Assembly (NCBI RefSeq): GCF_014217855.1
Contig: NZ_CP059059.1
Coordinates: 1,922,001-1,986,000, forward strand
Length of the DNA stretch: 64,000 bases
Direction of reading: 5' to 3'
Source of the DNA: Synechococcus sp. HK01-R
Lineage (GTDB): Bacteria; Cyanobacteriota; Cyanobacteriia; PCC-6307; Cyanobiaceae
The notes beneath the pieces are model-generated. The model did no database searches. It saw only the letters and a program-made list of their open reading frames with translations, and was not told where the DNA came from. This document shows positions 44,423 through 55,198 of the stretch, in pieces. A program made the translations under genes and the position numbers. Position 1 is the stretch's first letter. Every line of letters begins with the position of its first letter.

Positions 44423-46355
44423 ACCCCTGCACAAGCGCCGTCGGTGTCCGGTCAAGGGGTGACGAAGAAGCGAGATTTGGGAAATGCCCGGTAATGCGAT
44501 CGGCCATCTGCTGTGGAGTGAGCCCAAGAGCTTCAAAACTCTGTTGTGGTGTGGCGTGATCAACAAGGCAATCCGGAATCCCGAGTCTGTAGAGGGGAAT
44601 CAAAATTCCACTGTCGTTGAGCGATTCCAGTACGGCAGCACCAAAACCGCCTGCCAGTGCCCCCTCCTCCATGGTGACGACACGCCCAATCCGCTGCGCC
44701 AGTGGATGGATGAGTTGCTCATCCAGAGGGCGAAGGAAGCGTGCATTGATGACGGTGGCCTCAGTTCCTCTCGTTGCCAGAAGATCTGCCGTCGCCATTG
44801 CCCTGCTCACCATTGAGCCGTAGGCCACGATCAAGAGGTCATCACCCTGACGCAATACCTCACCACAACCGATGGCGAGGGGCTCCCAGCCCTCTTCCAT
44901 CAAGGGCACACCTTCACCCGGGCCCCGTGGGATCCGTATGGCGGTTGGTCCGTCATGGTGCAAACAGGTGACGAGCATGCGTTGAAGCTCCGCCTCATCA
45001 CAGGGGGCCATCACTGTGAAGTTGGGAATGGCCCGGAAGTAACTGATGTCGTATTGACCCTGATGGGTTGGCCCATCAGCACCGACGATGCCAGCGCGAT
45101 CGAGCACAAACGTGACGGGGAGCTTCTGAATGCCCACATCGTGAATGAGCTGGTCGTAGGCCCTTTGAAGGAACGTGCTGTAGATCGCCACCACCGGCCT
45201 GAGTCCTTCGCAGGCCATGCCGGCAGCGAGGGTGACGGCATGCTGTTCAGCGATGCCGACGTCGATGTACTGCTCAGGAATCGCCTTCTGAAGGAGATCC
45301 AAACCTGTACCGGTGGCCATCGCAGCCGTGATTCCAACGACCCGACCGTTCTGCTCACAGAGTTTGACGAGGGTCTGACCGAAAACCTTGCTGTAGCTGG
45401 GAGGCTTGGGTGTTTTGCTGGGACGTGCCTTCCCAGTGGAGAGATCAAAAGCGGACTGTGCGTGATAGCCGACCTGGTCGGCCTCCGCATAGGGATAGCC
45501 CTTGCCCTTTGTCGTGATCACATGGACCAGGACAGGACCACCAACACGGTGTGCCGCCTGGAATGTGCGCGTCATCTCGGCCAAGTCATGGCCATCAATG
45601 GGCCCCATGTAAGTGAAGCCGAGCTCCTCAAAAACAGCCCCAACCTTCGGCACGGCCAGTCGCCGCATACTGCCTTTCAGGCGATTCAGCTCGGCCGGCA
45701 ATTCTCCGCCCATGAAGGGGAGATGTTTCATGCTCTCCTCAACGGAACCCGAGAGGAATTGCATGGGCGGGCTCAGGCGCATGCGGTTGAGGTAACTGGA
45801 GAGAGCCCCAACCGGTGGTGAAATCGACATGTCGTTGTCATTCAGCACCACCAACAAGGGGGTCTGCGGAAGATGTCCGGCATGGTTGATCGCTTCAAGG
45901 GCCATGCCCCCTGTCAGCGCTCCATCGCCAATCACCGCAACGCATTTGAAGTTTTCTCCGCGACGATCCCTCGCGATTGCCATGCCGAGGGCAGCAGAGA
46001 TCGAGGTGCTGGCGTGTCCAGCACCAAAGTGGTCGAAGTTGCTTTCGCAACGTTTCAGGTAACCGGCCACTCCACCCTGCTGACGAAGGGTATGGAAGTC
46101 GGCGTAGCGACCCGTAATCAATTTGTGGGGATAGGCCTGATGGCCTACATCCCAGACCACCCGATCGTGATCAAGGTCGAGGGTTTGGTACAGGGCCAGG
46201 GTGAGCTCCACAACCCCAAGACCCGGGCCAAGGTGACCACCGCTGTTGGATACAACTTCAAGATGCCGCTCTCGAATCTGCCTTGCCACATCCTCAAGCT
46301 CAGCCGTGGACAGGCCATGCAGCTGATTCGGATGGGTCAATTGGCTCAGTTGCAT
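44421..46355 (-). CDS. dxs: 1-deoxy-D-xylulose-5-phosphate synthase
   Basis: TPP enzyme that condenses pyruvate and glyceraldehyde-3-phosphate, the entry step of the MEP isoprenoid path (carotenoids, phytol, quinones). The 644-residue product shows [21 protein letters not shown], the TPP motif [18 protein letters not shown]...NDNDMSI, the transketolase centre [15 protein letters not shown] and the C-terminal transketolase fold. Normal length. It is divergent to ilvA across 70 bases. Confidence 0.96.
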   Translation of the reverse strand: MQLSQLTHPNQLHGLSTAELEDVARQIRERHLEVVSNSGGHLGPGLGVVELTLALYQTLDLDHDRVVWDVGHQAYPHKLITGRYADFHTLRQQGGVAGYLKRCESNFDHFGAGHASTSISAALGMAIARDRRGENFKCVAVIGDGALTGGMALEAINHAGHLPQTPLLVVLNDNDMSISPPVGALSSYLNRMRLSPPMQFLSGSVEESMKHLPFMGGELPAELNRLKGSMRRLAVPKVGAVFEELGFTYMGPIDGHDLAEMTRTFQAAHRVGGPVLVHVITTKGKGYPYAEADQVGYHAQSAFDLSTGKARPSKTPKPPSYSKVFGQTLVKLCEQNGRVVGITAAMATGTGLDLLQKAIPEQYIDVGIAEQHAVTLAAGMACEGLRPVVAIYSTFLQRAYDQLIHDVGIQKLPVTFVLDRAGIVGADGPTHQGQYDISYFRAIPNFTVMAPCDEAELQRMLVTCLHHDGPTAIRIPRGPGEGVPLMEEGWEPLAIGCGEVLRQGDDLLIVAYGSMVSRAMATADLLATRGTEATVINARFLRPLDEQLIHPLAQRIGRVVTMEEGALAGGFGAAVLESLNDSGILIPLYRLGIPDCLVDHATPQQSFEALGLTPQQMADRITGHFPNLASSSPLDRTPTALVQG

Positions 46356-46425
46356 GCCCGTCCCGCGGCCGATTGATGCAATCTACGGTTCCTCTTGCGG
46401 ATGCGGCGGTTGCGAGACTGGAGGA

Positions 46426-47976
46426 ATGGATCACTATCTCCCCCGCATCCTGCGAGCCCGTGTCTATGACGTGGCCCGAGAAACCCCTCTGGAACCAGCA
46501 GCCAATCTGAGCCAGAGACTGGGGAACAGCATCTGGCTGAAGCGAGAGGACCTCCAACCTGTCTTTTCGTTCAAGTTGCGGGGTGCTTACAACCGCATGG
46601 TCCAGCTTGATCAGGACGAGCTGGAGCGGGGTGTCATTGCCTCAAGCGCTGGCAACCATGCCCAGGGCGTGGCCCTTAGCGCCCAAACCCTGAGCTGCAG
46701 AGCGGTCATCGTGATGCCGGTGACCACTCCAGATGTGAAGGTGCAAGCCGTCCGACAGCGCGGTGCGGAGGTCGTGCTGCACGGCGAGACCTATGACGAG
46801 GCCTATGCCGAAGCCCTGAGACGCAGTGAGGCCGAAGGGCTCTGCTTCATCCATCCATTTGATGACCCTGACGTGATTGCTGGTCAGGGCACGATTGGGA
46901 TGGAAATCCTCCGGCAGCTGACCTCGCCCCCCGATGTGATCTACGTCGCCGTTGGAGGTGGTGGCCTCATCGCGGGAATCGCGGCCTATGTCAAGAGTCT
47001 TTGGCCAGGGGTGGAGATCATTGGCGTCGAACCCCATGACGCGGCTGCGATGACGCTGTCCCTGGAGTCTGGAGAACGGATCCGTCTTCCTCAAGTGGGG
47101 CTGTTTGCCGATGGTGTCGCTGTGAGGGAAGTCGGAGAGCACACGTTTGCAATCGCGCAGCAATGCGTCGACGCCATGGTGACCGTCAGCACGGATGAAA
47201 TCTGTGCGGCGATCAAGGACGTCTTTGAGGACACGCGATCCATCCTTGAGCCGGCAGGAGCCCTGGCCATCGCAGGAATGAAATCCGATGTCGCTCGACG
47301 GGGTCTCAAGGATCGGCGTCTTGTCGCGGTGGCTTGTGGGGCGAACATGAATTTCGACCGATTGCGCTTCGTTGCCGAACGCGCCGAACTCGGTGAAGAG
47401 AGGGAGGCCATGCTGGCCGTTCAAATTCCCGAGCAAGCCGGCAGTCTCCGCAATCTCTGCGAATTGCTCGCATCACGAAGCCTCACGGAGTTCAGCTACC
47501 GGATGGGAGATGGGTCGCAGGCTCAGATCTTCATGGGCGTTCAGGTCCGTGACCAGGCTGATCGCGACGATCTGATCAACCACCTGCTGCGTCACGGGTA
47601 CGGATGTCAAGACCTCAGTGACGATGAACTGGCGAAGGTCCATCTGCGTCACATGGTTGGCGGACGATTGCCCGTTAAAGCTCTTCAGGAATCAGGTCGG
47701 AATTGCAGCGAGTTGCTCTACCGCTTTGAGTTTCCAGAGCGCCCAGGCGCTCTGATGCGCTTTGTCAGCGCCTTGCATCCCGAGTGGACGATCAGCATCT
47801 TTCACTACAGAAATCACGGGGCTGACGTTGGCCGGATCGTTGTCGGCGTGCTGGTTCCAGAGAACGATCGAGACGATTGGAACCATTTCCTTCGGGATCT
47901 TGGATATCCAAGCTGGGAAGAAACCGGAAACCCTGCTTACCGCCTGTTCCTCGGGCCCCGGCAAGACCCTGGCTGA
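46426..47976 (+). CDS. ilvA: Threonine ammonia-lyase (biosynthetic)
   Basis: PLP enzyme converting threonine to 2-oxobutanoate for isoleucine. The PLP lysine is in SFKLRGAYNRM; ASSAGNHAQGVA and GGGGLIAGIA follow. Two C-terminal ACT-like domains (from about 330) provide allosteric control by isoleucine in the family. A good Shine-Dalgarno (GGAGGA) precedes the ATG at 46426, so the 24 in-frame codons upstream are not used. 516 residues, normal. scpB starts 47 bases after its stop. Confidence 0.95.
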   Translation: MDHYLPRILRARVYDVARETPLEPAANLSQRLGNSIWLKREDLQPVFSFKLRGAYNRMVQLDQDELERGVIASSAGNHAQGVALSAQTLSCRAVIVMPVTTPDVKVQAVRQRGAEVVLHGETYDEAYAEALRRSEAEGLCFIHPFDDPDVIAGQGTIGMEILRQLTSPPDVIYVAVGGGGLIAGIAAYVKSLWPGVEIIGVEPHDAAAMTLSLESGERIRLPQVGLFADGVAVREVGEHTFAIAQQCVDAMVTVSTDEICAAIKDVFEDTRSILEPAGALAIAGMKSDVARRGLKDRRLVAVACGANMNFDRLRFVAERAELGEEREAMLAVQIPEQAGSLRNLCELLASRSLTEFSYRMGDGSQAQIFMGVQVRDQADRDDLINHLLRHGYGCQDLSDDELAKVHLRHMVGGRLPVKALQESGRNCSELLYRFEFPERPGALMRFVSALHPEWTISIFHYRNHGADVGRIVVGVLVPENDRDDWNHFLRDLGYPSWEETGNPAYRLFLGPRQDPG

Positions 47977-48023
47977 TCAGATTTGAGGGGGTACCTTGGG
48001 CTGTGGTCCAAAGGGGTGCCCGG

Positions 48024-48536
48024 ATGGCCGATCTGCTTGAGATCTCTCTCCCCGCCAAGCTTGAGGCCATCCTCTACCTGAAGGGGCGGCCGGTCGGCCT
48101 CGCGGAGCTGGCCAAGCATGCAGAAGCAACAGAACGTCAGGTGCAGGAAGCGATGCTCACACTGATCGCTGCCTACGCCCAGCGGGATACAGCGCTTGAA
48201 ATCACGAGCCATGGCGGCCGATACGGCCTGCAACTCAGGACGGGACTCGGAGAACTCGTGCGCGACATGTTGCCTGTTGACCTCTCCACCGCGACTCTGA
48301 GAACGCTTGCCACCATTGCGCTCAAAAAGCGCATCCTCCAGTCGGAACTCGTCGAGCTGCGAGGCTCAGGCGCCTACGACCACATCAAGGAACTGCTTCA
48401 GCAGAACTTTGTTGAGCGACAACGTCACAGCGAAGGACGTTCGTATTGGTTAAGCCTGACCGAAAAATTCCACCGCACGTTCTCCGTGCTGCCCACCACA
48501 GGCCCAATCGCCGCCGAGACCGACGAGGCTGCATAG
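48024..48536 (+). CDS. scpB: SMC-ScpA-ScpB condensin subunit ScpB
   Basis: Chromosome segregation factor that, with ScpA, forms the SMC kleisin complex. The 170-residue product has the paired winged-helix pattern LPAKLEAILYLKGRPVGLAELAKHA and TLRTLATIALKKRILQSELVELRGSGAYDHIKELLQQNFVE. The ATG at 48024 is chosen; the open frame extends into ilvA. It overlaps nothing, and is followed by yggT after 25 bases. Confidence 0.88.
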   Translation: MADLLEISLPAKLEAILYLKGRPVGLAELAKHAEATERQVQEAMLTLIAAYAQRDTALEITSHGGRYGLQLRTGLGELVRDMLPVDLSTATLRTLATIALKKRILQSELVELRGSGAYDHIKELLQQNFVERQRHSEGRSYWLSLTEKFHRTFSVLPTTGPIAAETDEAA

Positions 48537-48561
48537 AGTCTGTGCAGACCGGCTTTCCTCG

Positions 48562-48858
48562 ATGGCTTACGACATCATTTCCAGCCTCCTGCAGATTCTT
48601 GCCCAAACACTGCAAATCTATTCGTTGGTGTTGATCGTGAGGGTGTTGCTGAGCTGGTTCCCAAATTTGGACTGGGGCAATCCCGTGCTGAGCACGGTCA
48701 GCTCCATCACCGATCCTTATCTGAATGCCTTCCGCGGCTTGATCCCACCCCTGGGAGGACTGGATCTCTCCGCGATCATCGCCTTCATCGCCCTGAGCCT
48801 CATGGAACAGCTGCTCACTTCGGCAAGCTTCGCGTTTGCAGGTGCCGTCAGCTTTTAA
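48562..48858 (+). CDS. YggT family membrane protein
   Basis: A 98-residue membrane protein with two predicted hydrophobic helices around the YggT core RVLLSWFPNLDWGNPVLSTVSSITDPYLNAFRGLIPP. Involved in envelope or thylakoid organisation in other bacteria and chloroplasts (YLMG); exact role unknown. Overlaps the next gene's stop by 4 bases in convergent orientation. Confidence 0.85.
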   Translation: MAYDIISSLLQILAQTLQIYSLVLIVRVLLSWFPNLDWGNPVLSTVSSITDPYLNAFRGLIPPLGGLDLSAIIAFIALSLMEQLLTSASFAFAGAVSF

Positions 48859-49184
48859 CGTCGGTCGCCACTGCCTCCGAGCATTCCGCGCTCGGCTCGG
48901 CTGGAGAGCTTCTCAAGGTTCGCGGCAGCCACTGATTCAAGGCTGAGGTCCAGCTCCGAGGCCAGCTGTGCGACATACCAGAGCACATCTCCGAGCTCAA
49001 GCTTGAGATCCTCTCGAATTTGCTCGTCAAAGCAGCCATCGGAATCTCTCAGCACCTTCTTGACCTTGTCGGCGACTTCTCCGGCTTCTCCTGCAAGTCC
49101 CAAGGTCGGATAGATCGGATTTTGACCGACATCCGGATAGCGGGCGGTTGTTCTCGCGGCCTGCTGATAGCCATTCAGATCCAT
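48855..49184 (-). CDS. MazG-like nucleotide pyrophosphohydrolase
   Basis: A 109-residue all-alpha NTP pyrophosphatase family protein. GLAGEAGEVADKVKKVLRD and the EDLKLELGDVLWYVAQLASEL helices contain the ExxE(12)ExxD metal pattern. The ATG at 49184 (MDLNGYQQAARTT) is used; the frame extends 51 codons into the space before pyk. Probably cleans nucleotide pools or adjusts signalling nucleotides; substrate unknown. Confidence 0.82.
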   Translation of the reverse strand: MDLNGYQQAARTTARYPDVGQNPIYPTLGLAGEAGEVADKVKKVLRDSDGCFDEQIREDLKLELGDVLWYVAQLASELDLSLESVAAANLEKLSSRAERGMLGGSGDRR

Positions 49185-49278
49185 GGTCAAAGTGCCGGAG
49201 ATGAGTCCTCTGAATCCCTGTTGTAGGGGGGAGGTCAAGTCTGGAGGGTAGATTCCGCGATGTTTCCGGCCCCCTTTG

Positions 49279-51045
49279 ATGGCCCAGATCGATCTGAATC
49301 GCCGTACCAAGATCGTGGCCACCATCGGGCCCGCCACCGAGTCGCCTGAGCGGATCCGTGAGCTGATTCAGGCTGGCGCAACCACCTTCCGCCTGAATTT
49401 CTCCCACGGAGACCACAGCGAGCATGCTGTGCGGATTGCCACCATCCGTCAGGTGGCCAGTGAATTGGGACTGCACATCGGCATCCTTCAGGATCTGCAG
49501 GGGCCCAAAATTCGATTGGGTCGCTTTGCCGACGGTCCGATCACCCTGGCCAAGGGAGCCAGCTTCGCCCTGACCTCGCGCTCTGTGAGCTGTGATCAGT
49601 CGATCGCGACCGTCACCTACGACAAGCTTGCTGAGGAAGTCACCAGCGGCAGTCGCATTCTTCTCGACGACGGGCGTGTCGAGATGAAGGTTGAGCGCGT
49701 GGACCTCGACAATCAAACCCTGCACTGTCAGGTGACCGTTGGGGGAGTTCTCTCCAACAACAAAGGGGTGAACTTTCCAGATGTTCAGTTGTCAGTTCGG
49801 GCTCTGACCGACAAAGACCGCACCGACTTGGCATTCGGACTCCAGCAGGGGGTCGACTGGGTGGCCCTCAGCTTCGTGCGTAATCCCTCCGACATGCTGG
49901 AGATTCGCGAACTGATCCGCCAGCACGGTCACAGCACCCCTGTTGTGGCGAAGATCGAAAAGTTTGAAGCGATCGATCAGATCGATTCAATCTTGCCCCT
50001 CTGTGATGGGGTCATGGTGGCCAGGGGAGACCTTGGGGTTGAGATGCCCGCGGAAGAGGTCCCACTACTCCAAAAAGAGCTGATCCAGAAGGCCAACAGC
50101 CTTGGAATCCCAATCATCACGGCCACCCAGATGCTGGACTCCATGGCAGCCAGTCCAAGGCCCACTCGCGCGGAGGTGAGCGATGTGGCCAACGCCATCC
50201 TTGATGGCACCGATGCGGTCATGCTCTCCAATGAAACCGCCGTCGGTGACTATCCGGTAGAAGCTGTTGAAACGATGGCAACGATCGCGAGGCGGATCGA
50301 AAGGGACTACCCCCAGCGTCGGATCGAAAGCCATCTGCCCAGCACCATTCCGAATGCGATTAGCAGCGCAGTGAGCACCATCGCCAGCCAGCTCAATGCA
50401 GCGGCAATCCTGCCCCTCACCAAGAGTGGCGCGACAGCTCACAACGTCAGCAAATTCAGGCCTGCAGCGCCAATTCTTGCCATCACCAGTGAAGTGACGG
50501 TGGCTCGGAAGCTGCAACTTGTCTGGGGGGTGACTCCACTGTTGATCGCGCAGCAAAACAGCACCTCTGGAACCTTCACCACCGCGATGGGCGCAGCACA
50601 GGACCTTGGACTCCTGAAGGAGGGAGACCTGGTGGTTCAGACCGCTGGAACCCTCGCAGGCGTTGCTGGATCCACCGATCTCGTCAAGGTCGGCATCGTG
50701 AGTGCCGTGCTCGGTCGCGGCACAGGGATGGGGCAGGGGACGGTCAGTGGCAGGGTCAGGCTCGTCCAGTGTCCTGGTGACGCCTGCAAAATCGAGAAAG
50801 GCGAGATCCTTGTGGTGCGTGACACCAGTGCCGACGATCTGGATGCCATCCGCGAGGCTGCTGCAGTGATCACCGAGGAACCGGTTGAAACGGCGCATGC
50901 GGCAGTGATCGCCCAACGTCTTGGCACTCCCCTGATCGCCGGCGTTGCCAATGCGACACGCCACTTACTCGAGGGCGAAGTGGTGACACTTCAGATCCGC
51001 GACGGATTGGTGCACCGCGGCACTAGCGTCAACACAGCAATCTGA
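49279..51045 (+). CDS. pyk: Pyruvate kinase with C-terminal PEP-mobile domain
   Basis: Makes ATP and pyruvate from PEP. The 588-residue product has RTKIVATIGPATES, the catalytic-site KIEKFEAIDQIDSI, ATQMLDSMAASPRPTRAEVSDVANAILDG, and after residue 480 an extra PEP-utiliser mobile-like domain (GQGTVSGRVRLVQCPG ... VVITEEPVETAHAAVIAQRLGTPLI, TxxxSHAAV-like). This two-domain form is found in several bacteria and is longer than the 470-residue E. coli enzymes. ATG at 49279 follows a TTG in frame. Confidence 0.95.
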   Translation: MAQIDLNRRTKIVATIGPATESPERIRELIQAGATTFRLNFSHGDHSEHAVRIATIRQVASELGLHIGILQDLQGPKIRLGRFADGPITLAKGASFALTSRSVSCDQSIATVTYDKLAEEVTSGSRILLDDGRVEMKVERVDLDNQTLHCQVTVGGVLSNNKGVNFPDVQLSVRALTDKDRTDLAFGLQQGVDWVALSFVRNPSDMLEIRELIRQHGHSTPVVAKIEKFEAIDQIDSILPLCDGVMVARGDLGVEMPAEEVPLLQKELIQKANSLGIPIITATQMLDSMAASPRPTRAEVSDVANAILDGTDAVMLSNETAVGDYPVEAVETMATIARRIERDYPQRRIESHLPSTIPNAISSAVSTIASQLNAAAILPLTKSGATAHNVSKFRPAAPILAITSEVTVARKLQLVWGVTPLLIAQQNSTSGTFTTAMGAAQDLGLLKEGDLVVQTAGTLAGVAGSTDLVKVGIVSAVLGRGTGMGQGTVSGRVRLVQCPGDACKIEKGEILVVRDTSADDLDAIREAAAVITEEPVETAHAAVIAQRLGTPLIAGVANATRHLLEGEVVTLQIRDGLVHRGTSVNTAI

Positions 51046-51052
51046 GGCACAG

Positions 51053-52282
51053 ATGGCCCCCAAGCTGCCCATCGGTGAAACGGTGGGCATGGCCCTCAAT
51101 ACGCTGAGGGCCAATCGGCTGCGCAGCCTTCTGACGATGCTCGGCATCATCATTGGCAATGCGTCTGTGATCAGCTTGGTGGGCGTGGGCCGCGGTGCCC
51201 AGAACCTGGCTGAAGACCAACTGAGCAACCTTGGTGCGAACGTGCTGTTCGTCGTGCCTGGCAACAACGACACACGCCGTCAGGGAGTTGCCTTCCCACG
51301 CACCCTCGTCCTTGAAGATGCCGAGGCCATTGCCAGCCAAGTGCCCAGCGTCTTGCGGGTGGCCCCCCAGATCACCAGCAGTGAGGTGATCCAAAGTGGG
51401 TCCCGTAGTGCCACCAGCTCCATCTCCGGGGTGACCCCCGAGTTTCTTGCAGTTCGCAGCTTTGAAGTGGCTCGCGGAAGGTTTCTCAGTGAGCAAGACG
51501 AGAAGGGGGCGCGCAGTGTCGCTGTGATCGGTCCTGATCTCAAGGACAAACTGTTCCCGACCGGGCAGGCAATCGGTCGCAGCCTCCGCATTCGCAACCA
51601 GAGCTTTGAAGTCATCGGCGTGATGGCCCCCAAAGGCGCTGTGTTTGGCACCAATCAAGACGAAAACGCTTACATCCCCCTCACGACGATGGTGAGTCGC
51701 CTGACGGGAAGGGATCCCACCTACGGCGTCAGCCTCAGCTTCATCAGCGTGGAGGCTCGGGATGAAGCGAGCACCGGCCCTGCGAAATTCCAGATCACCA
51801 ACCTGCTGCGTCAGAGGCATCGCATCCTGCGGGAGGACGACTTCGCGGTGCGTTCTCAGAAGGATGCGCTCACAATCGTGAGCACCATCACCGGGGGCCT
51901 CACGTTGATGTTGGGTGCCATTGGGGGGGTGTCCCTGCTGGTGGGTGGCATCGGCATCATGAACATCATGTTGGTCTCCGTCAGTGAGCGCACTGAGGAA
52001 ATCGGGCTACGGAAAGCCCTTGGAGCCCGAAGTTCCGATGTGTTGGTGCAGTTTCTGGTGGAGTCCCTCGTTCTGGCCAGCCTTGGCGGTCTCATCGGTA
52101 CGGCAGTCGGCCTCGGGAGCGTTGCTGCAGTTGCAGCGATCACCCCACTTCCGGCGAGCATTGGCGCAGGCACGGTGCTGCTAACGGTGTCACTCTCCGG
52201 ATCAATCGGACTGTTTTTTGGAGTGGTTCCAGCCCGACGTGCGGCACGTTTAGACCCAATCGTGGCCTTACGCAGCCTCTGA
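51053..52282 (+). CDS. MacB-like ABC transporter permease
   Basis: A 409-residue permease of the MacB/FtsX type: an N-terminal membrane segment (LRSLLTMLGIIIGNASVISLVGVG), a large periplasmic domain, then three C-terminal helices (GGLTLMLGAIGGVSLLVGGIGIMNIMLVSVSERTEEIGLRKALGA). Such proteins with a separate ATPase export small molecules or lipids in mechanotransmission. The ATPase partner is not next to it. It starts 7 bases after pyk, so it may be read through from it. Substrate unknown. Confidence 0.85.
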   Translation: MAPKLPIGETVGMALNTLRANRLRSLLTMLGIIIGNASVISLVGVGRGAQNLAEDQLSNLGANVLFVVPGNNDTRRQGVAFPRTLVLEDAEAIASQVPSVLRVAPQITSSEVIQSGSRSATSSISGVTPEFLAVRSFEVARGRFLSEQDEKGARSVAVIGPDLKDKLFPTGQAIGRSLRIRNQSFEVIGVMAPKGAVFGTNQDENAYIPLTTMVSRLTGRDPTYGVSLSFISVEARDEASTGPAKFQITNLLRQRHRILREDDFAVRSQKDALTIVSTITGGLTLMLGAIGGVSLLVGGIGIMNIMLVSVSERTEEIGLRKALGARSSDVLVQFLVESLVLASLGGLIGTAVGLGSVAAVAAITPLPASIGAGTVLLTVSLSGSIGLFFGVVPARRAARLDPIVALRSL

Positions 52283-52336
52283 ATCCAGCACTCAAGCAAC
52301 CAGGACTCTTAAAGTCTCCTGACTGAGATTCTTTTT

Positions 52337-54253
52337 ATGAATCAGCGTTGGCGCCAGCTTGCTCTCTGGGTTCTCCCCGTCGTTGTCGCCCTTGTGCTGG
52401 CGTGGCAGGTGATCGGCACTGGCGGTCTCCAGGCGCTGCGTCCCGGTGGTCCGACTGAAGCACCTCGCAATGCGGCTGTCGCTCGCATGAGCTATGGCCG
52501 TTTCCTCGATTATGTGGAATCAGGGCGAGTGACGGCGGTCGACATCTACGACGGTGGACGCAATGCGGTGGTTGAAGCCGTGGACCCGGATCTGGACAAT
52601 CGCGTTCAACGCCTGCGAGTGGACCTTCCCGGTTTGGCTCCAGAGCTCATCAACACGCTGAAGCAGGAAGGCATCAGCTTCGACATTCACCCCCCCCGCT
52701 CAGCGCCCCCAGCCCTTGGGATTCTTGGCAATCTCCTGTTCCCATTGCTTCTGATCGGGTCTCTCATCTTTTTGGCTCGCCGATCCAACGGCATGCCCGG
52801 CGGCCCAGGTCAGGCAATGCAGTTCGGCAAGACGAAGGCCCGTTTCGCGATGGAGGCTGAGACGGGTGTGAAATTCGACGATGTGGCCGGCGTTGCCGAG
52901 GCCAAGCAAGACCTTCAGGAGGTGGTCACCTTCCTGAAACAACCCGAGCGCTTCACCTCCGTTGGAGCACAAATCCCCAAAGGCGTCTTGCTCGTCGGCC
53001 CACCGGGTACCGGCAAGACCCTTTTGGCGAAGGCCATCGCTGGCGAAGCCGGAGTTCCGTTCTTCTCCCTCTCCGGCTCGGAATTCGTCGAAATGTTTGT
53101 GGGTGTCGGCGCCAGCCGAGTGCGTGATCTCTTCAAACGTGCCAAGGAAAACAGCCCCTGTTTGATCTTTATCGATGAAATCGATGCGGTGGGTCGTCAG
53201 CGTGGAGCTGGTATTGGTGGAGGAAACGATGAGCGGGAGCAGACCCTCAACCAGTTGCTGACCGAGATGGACGGCTTCGAGGGCAACAGCGGCATCATCA
53301 TCATCGCCGCTACAAACCGTCCTGACGTCCTCGATTCCGCCTTGATGCGCCCCGGCCGCTTTGACCGTCAGGTCACTGTGGATGCCCCAGATATCAAGGG
53401 TCGCCTTTCAATCCTTGAGGTTCATTCTCGTAACAAGAAACTCGACAGCGATCTCTCGCTCGACAGCATTGCCCGTCGCACCCCTGGTTTCACGGGTGCT
53501 GACCTGGCCAATCTCCTCAACGAAGCGGCGATCCTCACAGCCCGCAGACGCAAGGACGCCATCGGCCTGGCCGAAATCGATGATGCCGTCGATCGGATCA
53601 TCGCTGGCATGGAGGGTCAGCCCCTCACCGATGGACGAAGCAAGCGTCTGATTGCATACCACGAAGTGGGCCATGCTCTCGTGGGAACACTGATCAAAGA
53701 TCACGACCCTGTTCAGAAGGTGACCTTGATCCCCCGTGGGCAAGCGCAAGGCCTGACCTGGTTCTCTCCTGACGAGGAACAGATGCTGGTGTCGAGGGCG
53801 CAGCTGAAGGCAAGGATCATGGGCGCTTTGGGTGGCCGTGCCGCCGAGGATGTGGTCTTCGGCCATGAAGAAGTCACGACCGGTGCCGGTGGTGACATTC
53901 AACAGGTGGCTTCCATGGCCCGGCAGATGGTGACCCGCTTTGGCATGAGTGATCTCGGCCCCATGTCGCTTGAGGGCGGCAGCCAGGAGGTGTTCCTCGG
54001 CCGCGATCTCATGACCCGCAGTGATGTCTCTGATGCGATCTCCAAACAGATCGACGAGCAAGTGCGTGCCATGGTGAAACGTCTTTACGAGGAGACCGTC
54101 AGCTTGGTGAGCTCCCATCGATCCCTGATGGATCAACTGGTCGAACGTCTGATCGAACTCGAGACCATGGACGGAGATGAGTTCCGCACTTTGGTAGCAG
54201 AGACAACCACCATCCCCGAGAAGGAGCGCTTTTCACCGGTTCTTAACCCCTGA
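52337..54253 (+). CDS. ftsH: ATP-dependent zinc metalloprotease FtsH
   Basis: Membrane AAA protease; in thylakoids it removes photodamaged PSII D1. The 638-residue product has two membrane segments (about 8-27 and 130-148), Walker [19 protein letters not shown], Walker [13 protein letters not shown], the second region of homology ([20 protein letters not shown]) and HEVGH at 442-446. Normal length. Cyanobacteria have four FtsH proteins; the subtype is not assigned, although the neighbouring thf1 suggests a PSII-repair isoform. Confidence 0.95.
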   Translation: MNQRWRQLALWVLPVVVALVLAWQVIGTGGLQALRPGGPTEAPRNAAVARMSYGRFLDYVESGRVTAVDIYDGGRNAVVEAVDPDLDNRVQRLRVDLPGLAPELINTLKQEGISFDIHPPRSAPPALGILGNLLFPLLLIGSLIFLARRSNGMPGGPGQAMQFGKTKARFAMEAETGVKFDDVAGVAEAKQDLQEVVTFLKQPERFTSVGAQIPKGVLLVGPPGTGKTLLAKAIAGEAGVPFFSLSGSEFVEMFVGVGASRVRDLFKRAKENSPCLIFIDEIDAVGRQRGAGIGGGNDEREQTLNQLLTEMDGFEGNSGIIIIAATNRPDVLDSALMRPGRFDRQVTVDAPDIKGRLSILEVHSRNKKLDSDLSLDSIARRTPGFTGADLANLLNEAAILTARRRKDAIGLAEIDDAVDRIIAGMEGQPLTDGRSKRLIAYHEVGHALVGTLIKDHDPVQKVTLIPRGQAQGLTWFSPDEEQMLVSRAQLKARIMGALGGRAAEDVVFGHEEVTTGAGGDIQQVASMARQMVTRFGMSDLGPMSLEGGSQEVFLGRDLMTRSDVSDAISKQIDEQVRAMVKRLYEETVSLVSSHRSLMDQLVERLIELETMDGDEFRTLVAETTTIPEKERFSPVLNP

Positions 54254-54308
54254 GGCTCGCCCGAATCCTCTTTCGCCACTAGCTTGAAGGAGATGATCAG
54301 TTGATTGG

Positions 54309-54539
54309 ATGAACGACGAGGGAATACGCTCTCCCCTGGAGAGTCACTCAAGCTTTCGTGGTGACAATTGGTCACCGGAGCGCCTTGTCTTCCATCAGAA
54401 TCTTGAGCAATTTGCCGAACGGGTTGGTTTGATCGTTGGTCTTCAGGCCAACGGCAAGATCGACCAAGAAACTGCCTTTGATGAGATCAAGGGGCTTTGG
54501 GGCGAACTAAAAGAGAGCAAAAAGGGGCTGATCAGATAA
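54309..54539 (+). CDS. Small cyanobacterial protein, DUF7219-like
   Basis: A 76-residue soluble protein with LVFHQNLEQFAERVGLIVGLQANGKIDQETAFDEIKGLWGELK, an amphipathic helical core I recall from small cyanobacterial proteins (DUF7219-like). Function unknown. It is 55 bases after ftsH, and its stop codon lies in the loop of a terminator hairpin. Confidence 0.65.
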   Translation: MNDEGIRSPLESHSSFRGDNWSPERLVFHQNLEQFAERVGLIVGLQANGKIDQETAFDEIKGLWGELKESKKGLIR

Positions 54540-54551
54540 TCAGCCCCCTTT
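54521..54551. terminator. Bidirectional terminator between the DUF7219-like gene and clpP
   Basis: Arms 54521-54532 and 54539-54551 (AAAGGGGCTGAT against ATCAGCCCCCTTT) pair with one bulged C; A and T runs on each side allow use on either strand. It lies between two convergent genes and includes the stop codon of the first. Confidence 0.7.
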
Positions 54552-54557
54552 GAATGT

Positions 54558-55157
54558 TCAGACAGGATGAACCGGTCGGCGATCAATCACTGAATCAATG
54601 AGACCGTAGGTAACGGCTTCTTGGGGCGACATAAAGAAATCCCTGTCGGTGTCAACCTGAATCTTGTCCAGGGGTTGTCCGCTGCGTTCGGAGAGTTCCC
54701 GATTGAGTTTGTCTTTGAGGAAGAGAATCTCATCCGCCTGGATTCTGATGTCACTGGCCTGACCACGGGCACCGCCGAGAGGCTGGTGAATCATGATGCG
54801 GGAATGCTGCAGACTGCTGCGTTTGCCCTTCGTGCCAGCGCAGAGAAGAAACGCACCCATGCTGGCGGCCAGACCAACGCAGACGGTGTGCACGTCCGGT
54901 TTGATGTGCTGCATCGTGTCAAAGATGCCAAGCCCGTCATAGACGGAACCACCAGGGGAATTGATATAGAGATAAATGTCCTTTTCTGGGTCCTCAGCTT
55001 CTAGAAACAGAAGCTGGGCCACGATTCGATTGGCCGACTCACTGGTCACTGCTTCACCGAGAAAGATGATTCGCTCACGCAGCAATCGAGAGTAAATATC
55101 AAAAGCCCTTTCACCCCGGCCCGACTCTTCAATCACGATCGGGATCATGCTGCTCAT
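54558..55157 (-). CDS. clpP: ATP-dependent Clp protease proteolytic subunit
   Basis: Serine peptidase subunit of Clp protease. The catalytic triad is visible: S99 ([11 protein letters not shown]), H124 ([10 protein letters not shown]) and D173 ([13 protein letters not shown]). Start [26 protein letters not shown] is typical. 199 residues. Cyanobacteria have several ClpP/ClpR genes; which one this is was not settled. It is divergent from thf1 (41 bases between starts) as is known in other cyanobacteria. Confidence 0.95.
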   Translation of the reverse strand: MSSMIPIVIEESGRGERAFDIYSRLLRERIIFLGEAVTSESANRIVAQLLFLEAEDPEKDIYLYINSPGGSVYDGLGIFDTMQHIKPDVHTVCVGLAASMGAFLLCAGTKGKRSSLQHSRIMIHQPLGGARGQASDIRIQADEILFLKDKLNRELSERSGQPLDKIQVDTDRDFFMSPQEAVTYGLIDSVIDRRPVHPV

Positions 55158-55198
55158 CCTTCAAGTGCACCGATCCTAACGGCGGCTTCAGCAACGCT

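Noticed and set aside
44955-45821. 288-codon open frame on the plus strand
   Set aside because: It lies antisense within dxs, its translation has no family resemblance, and long antisense frames are expected in GC-rich coding sequence.
46642-47436. 264-codon open frame antisense to ilvA
   Set aside because: Shadow frame of a strongly conserved gene.
50065-50964. 299-codon open frame antisense to pyk
   Set aside because: pyk is well supported over the same bases; the translation is His/Cys/Arg-rich with no domain.
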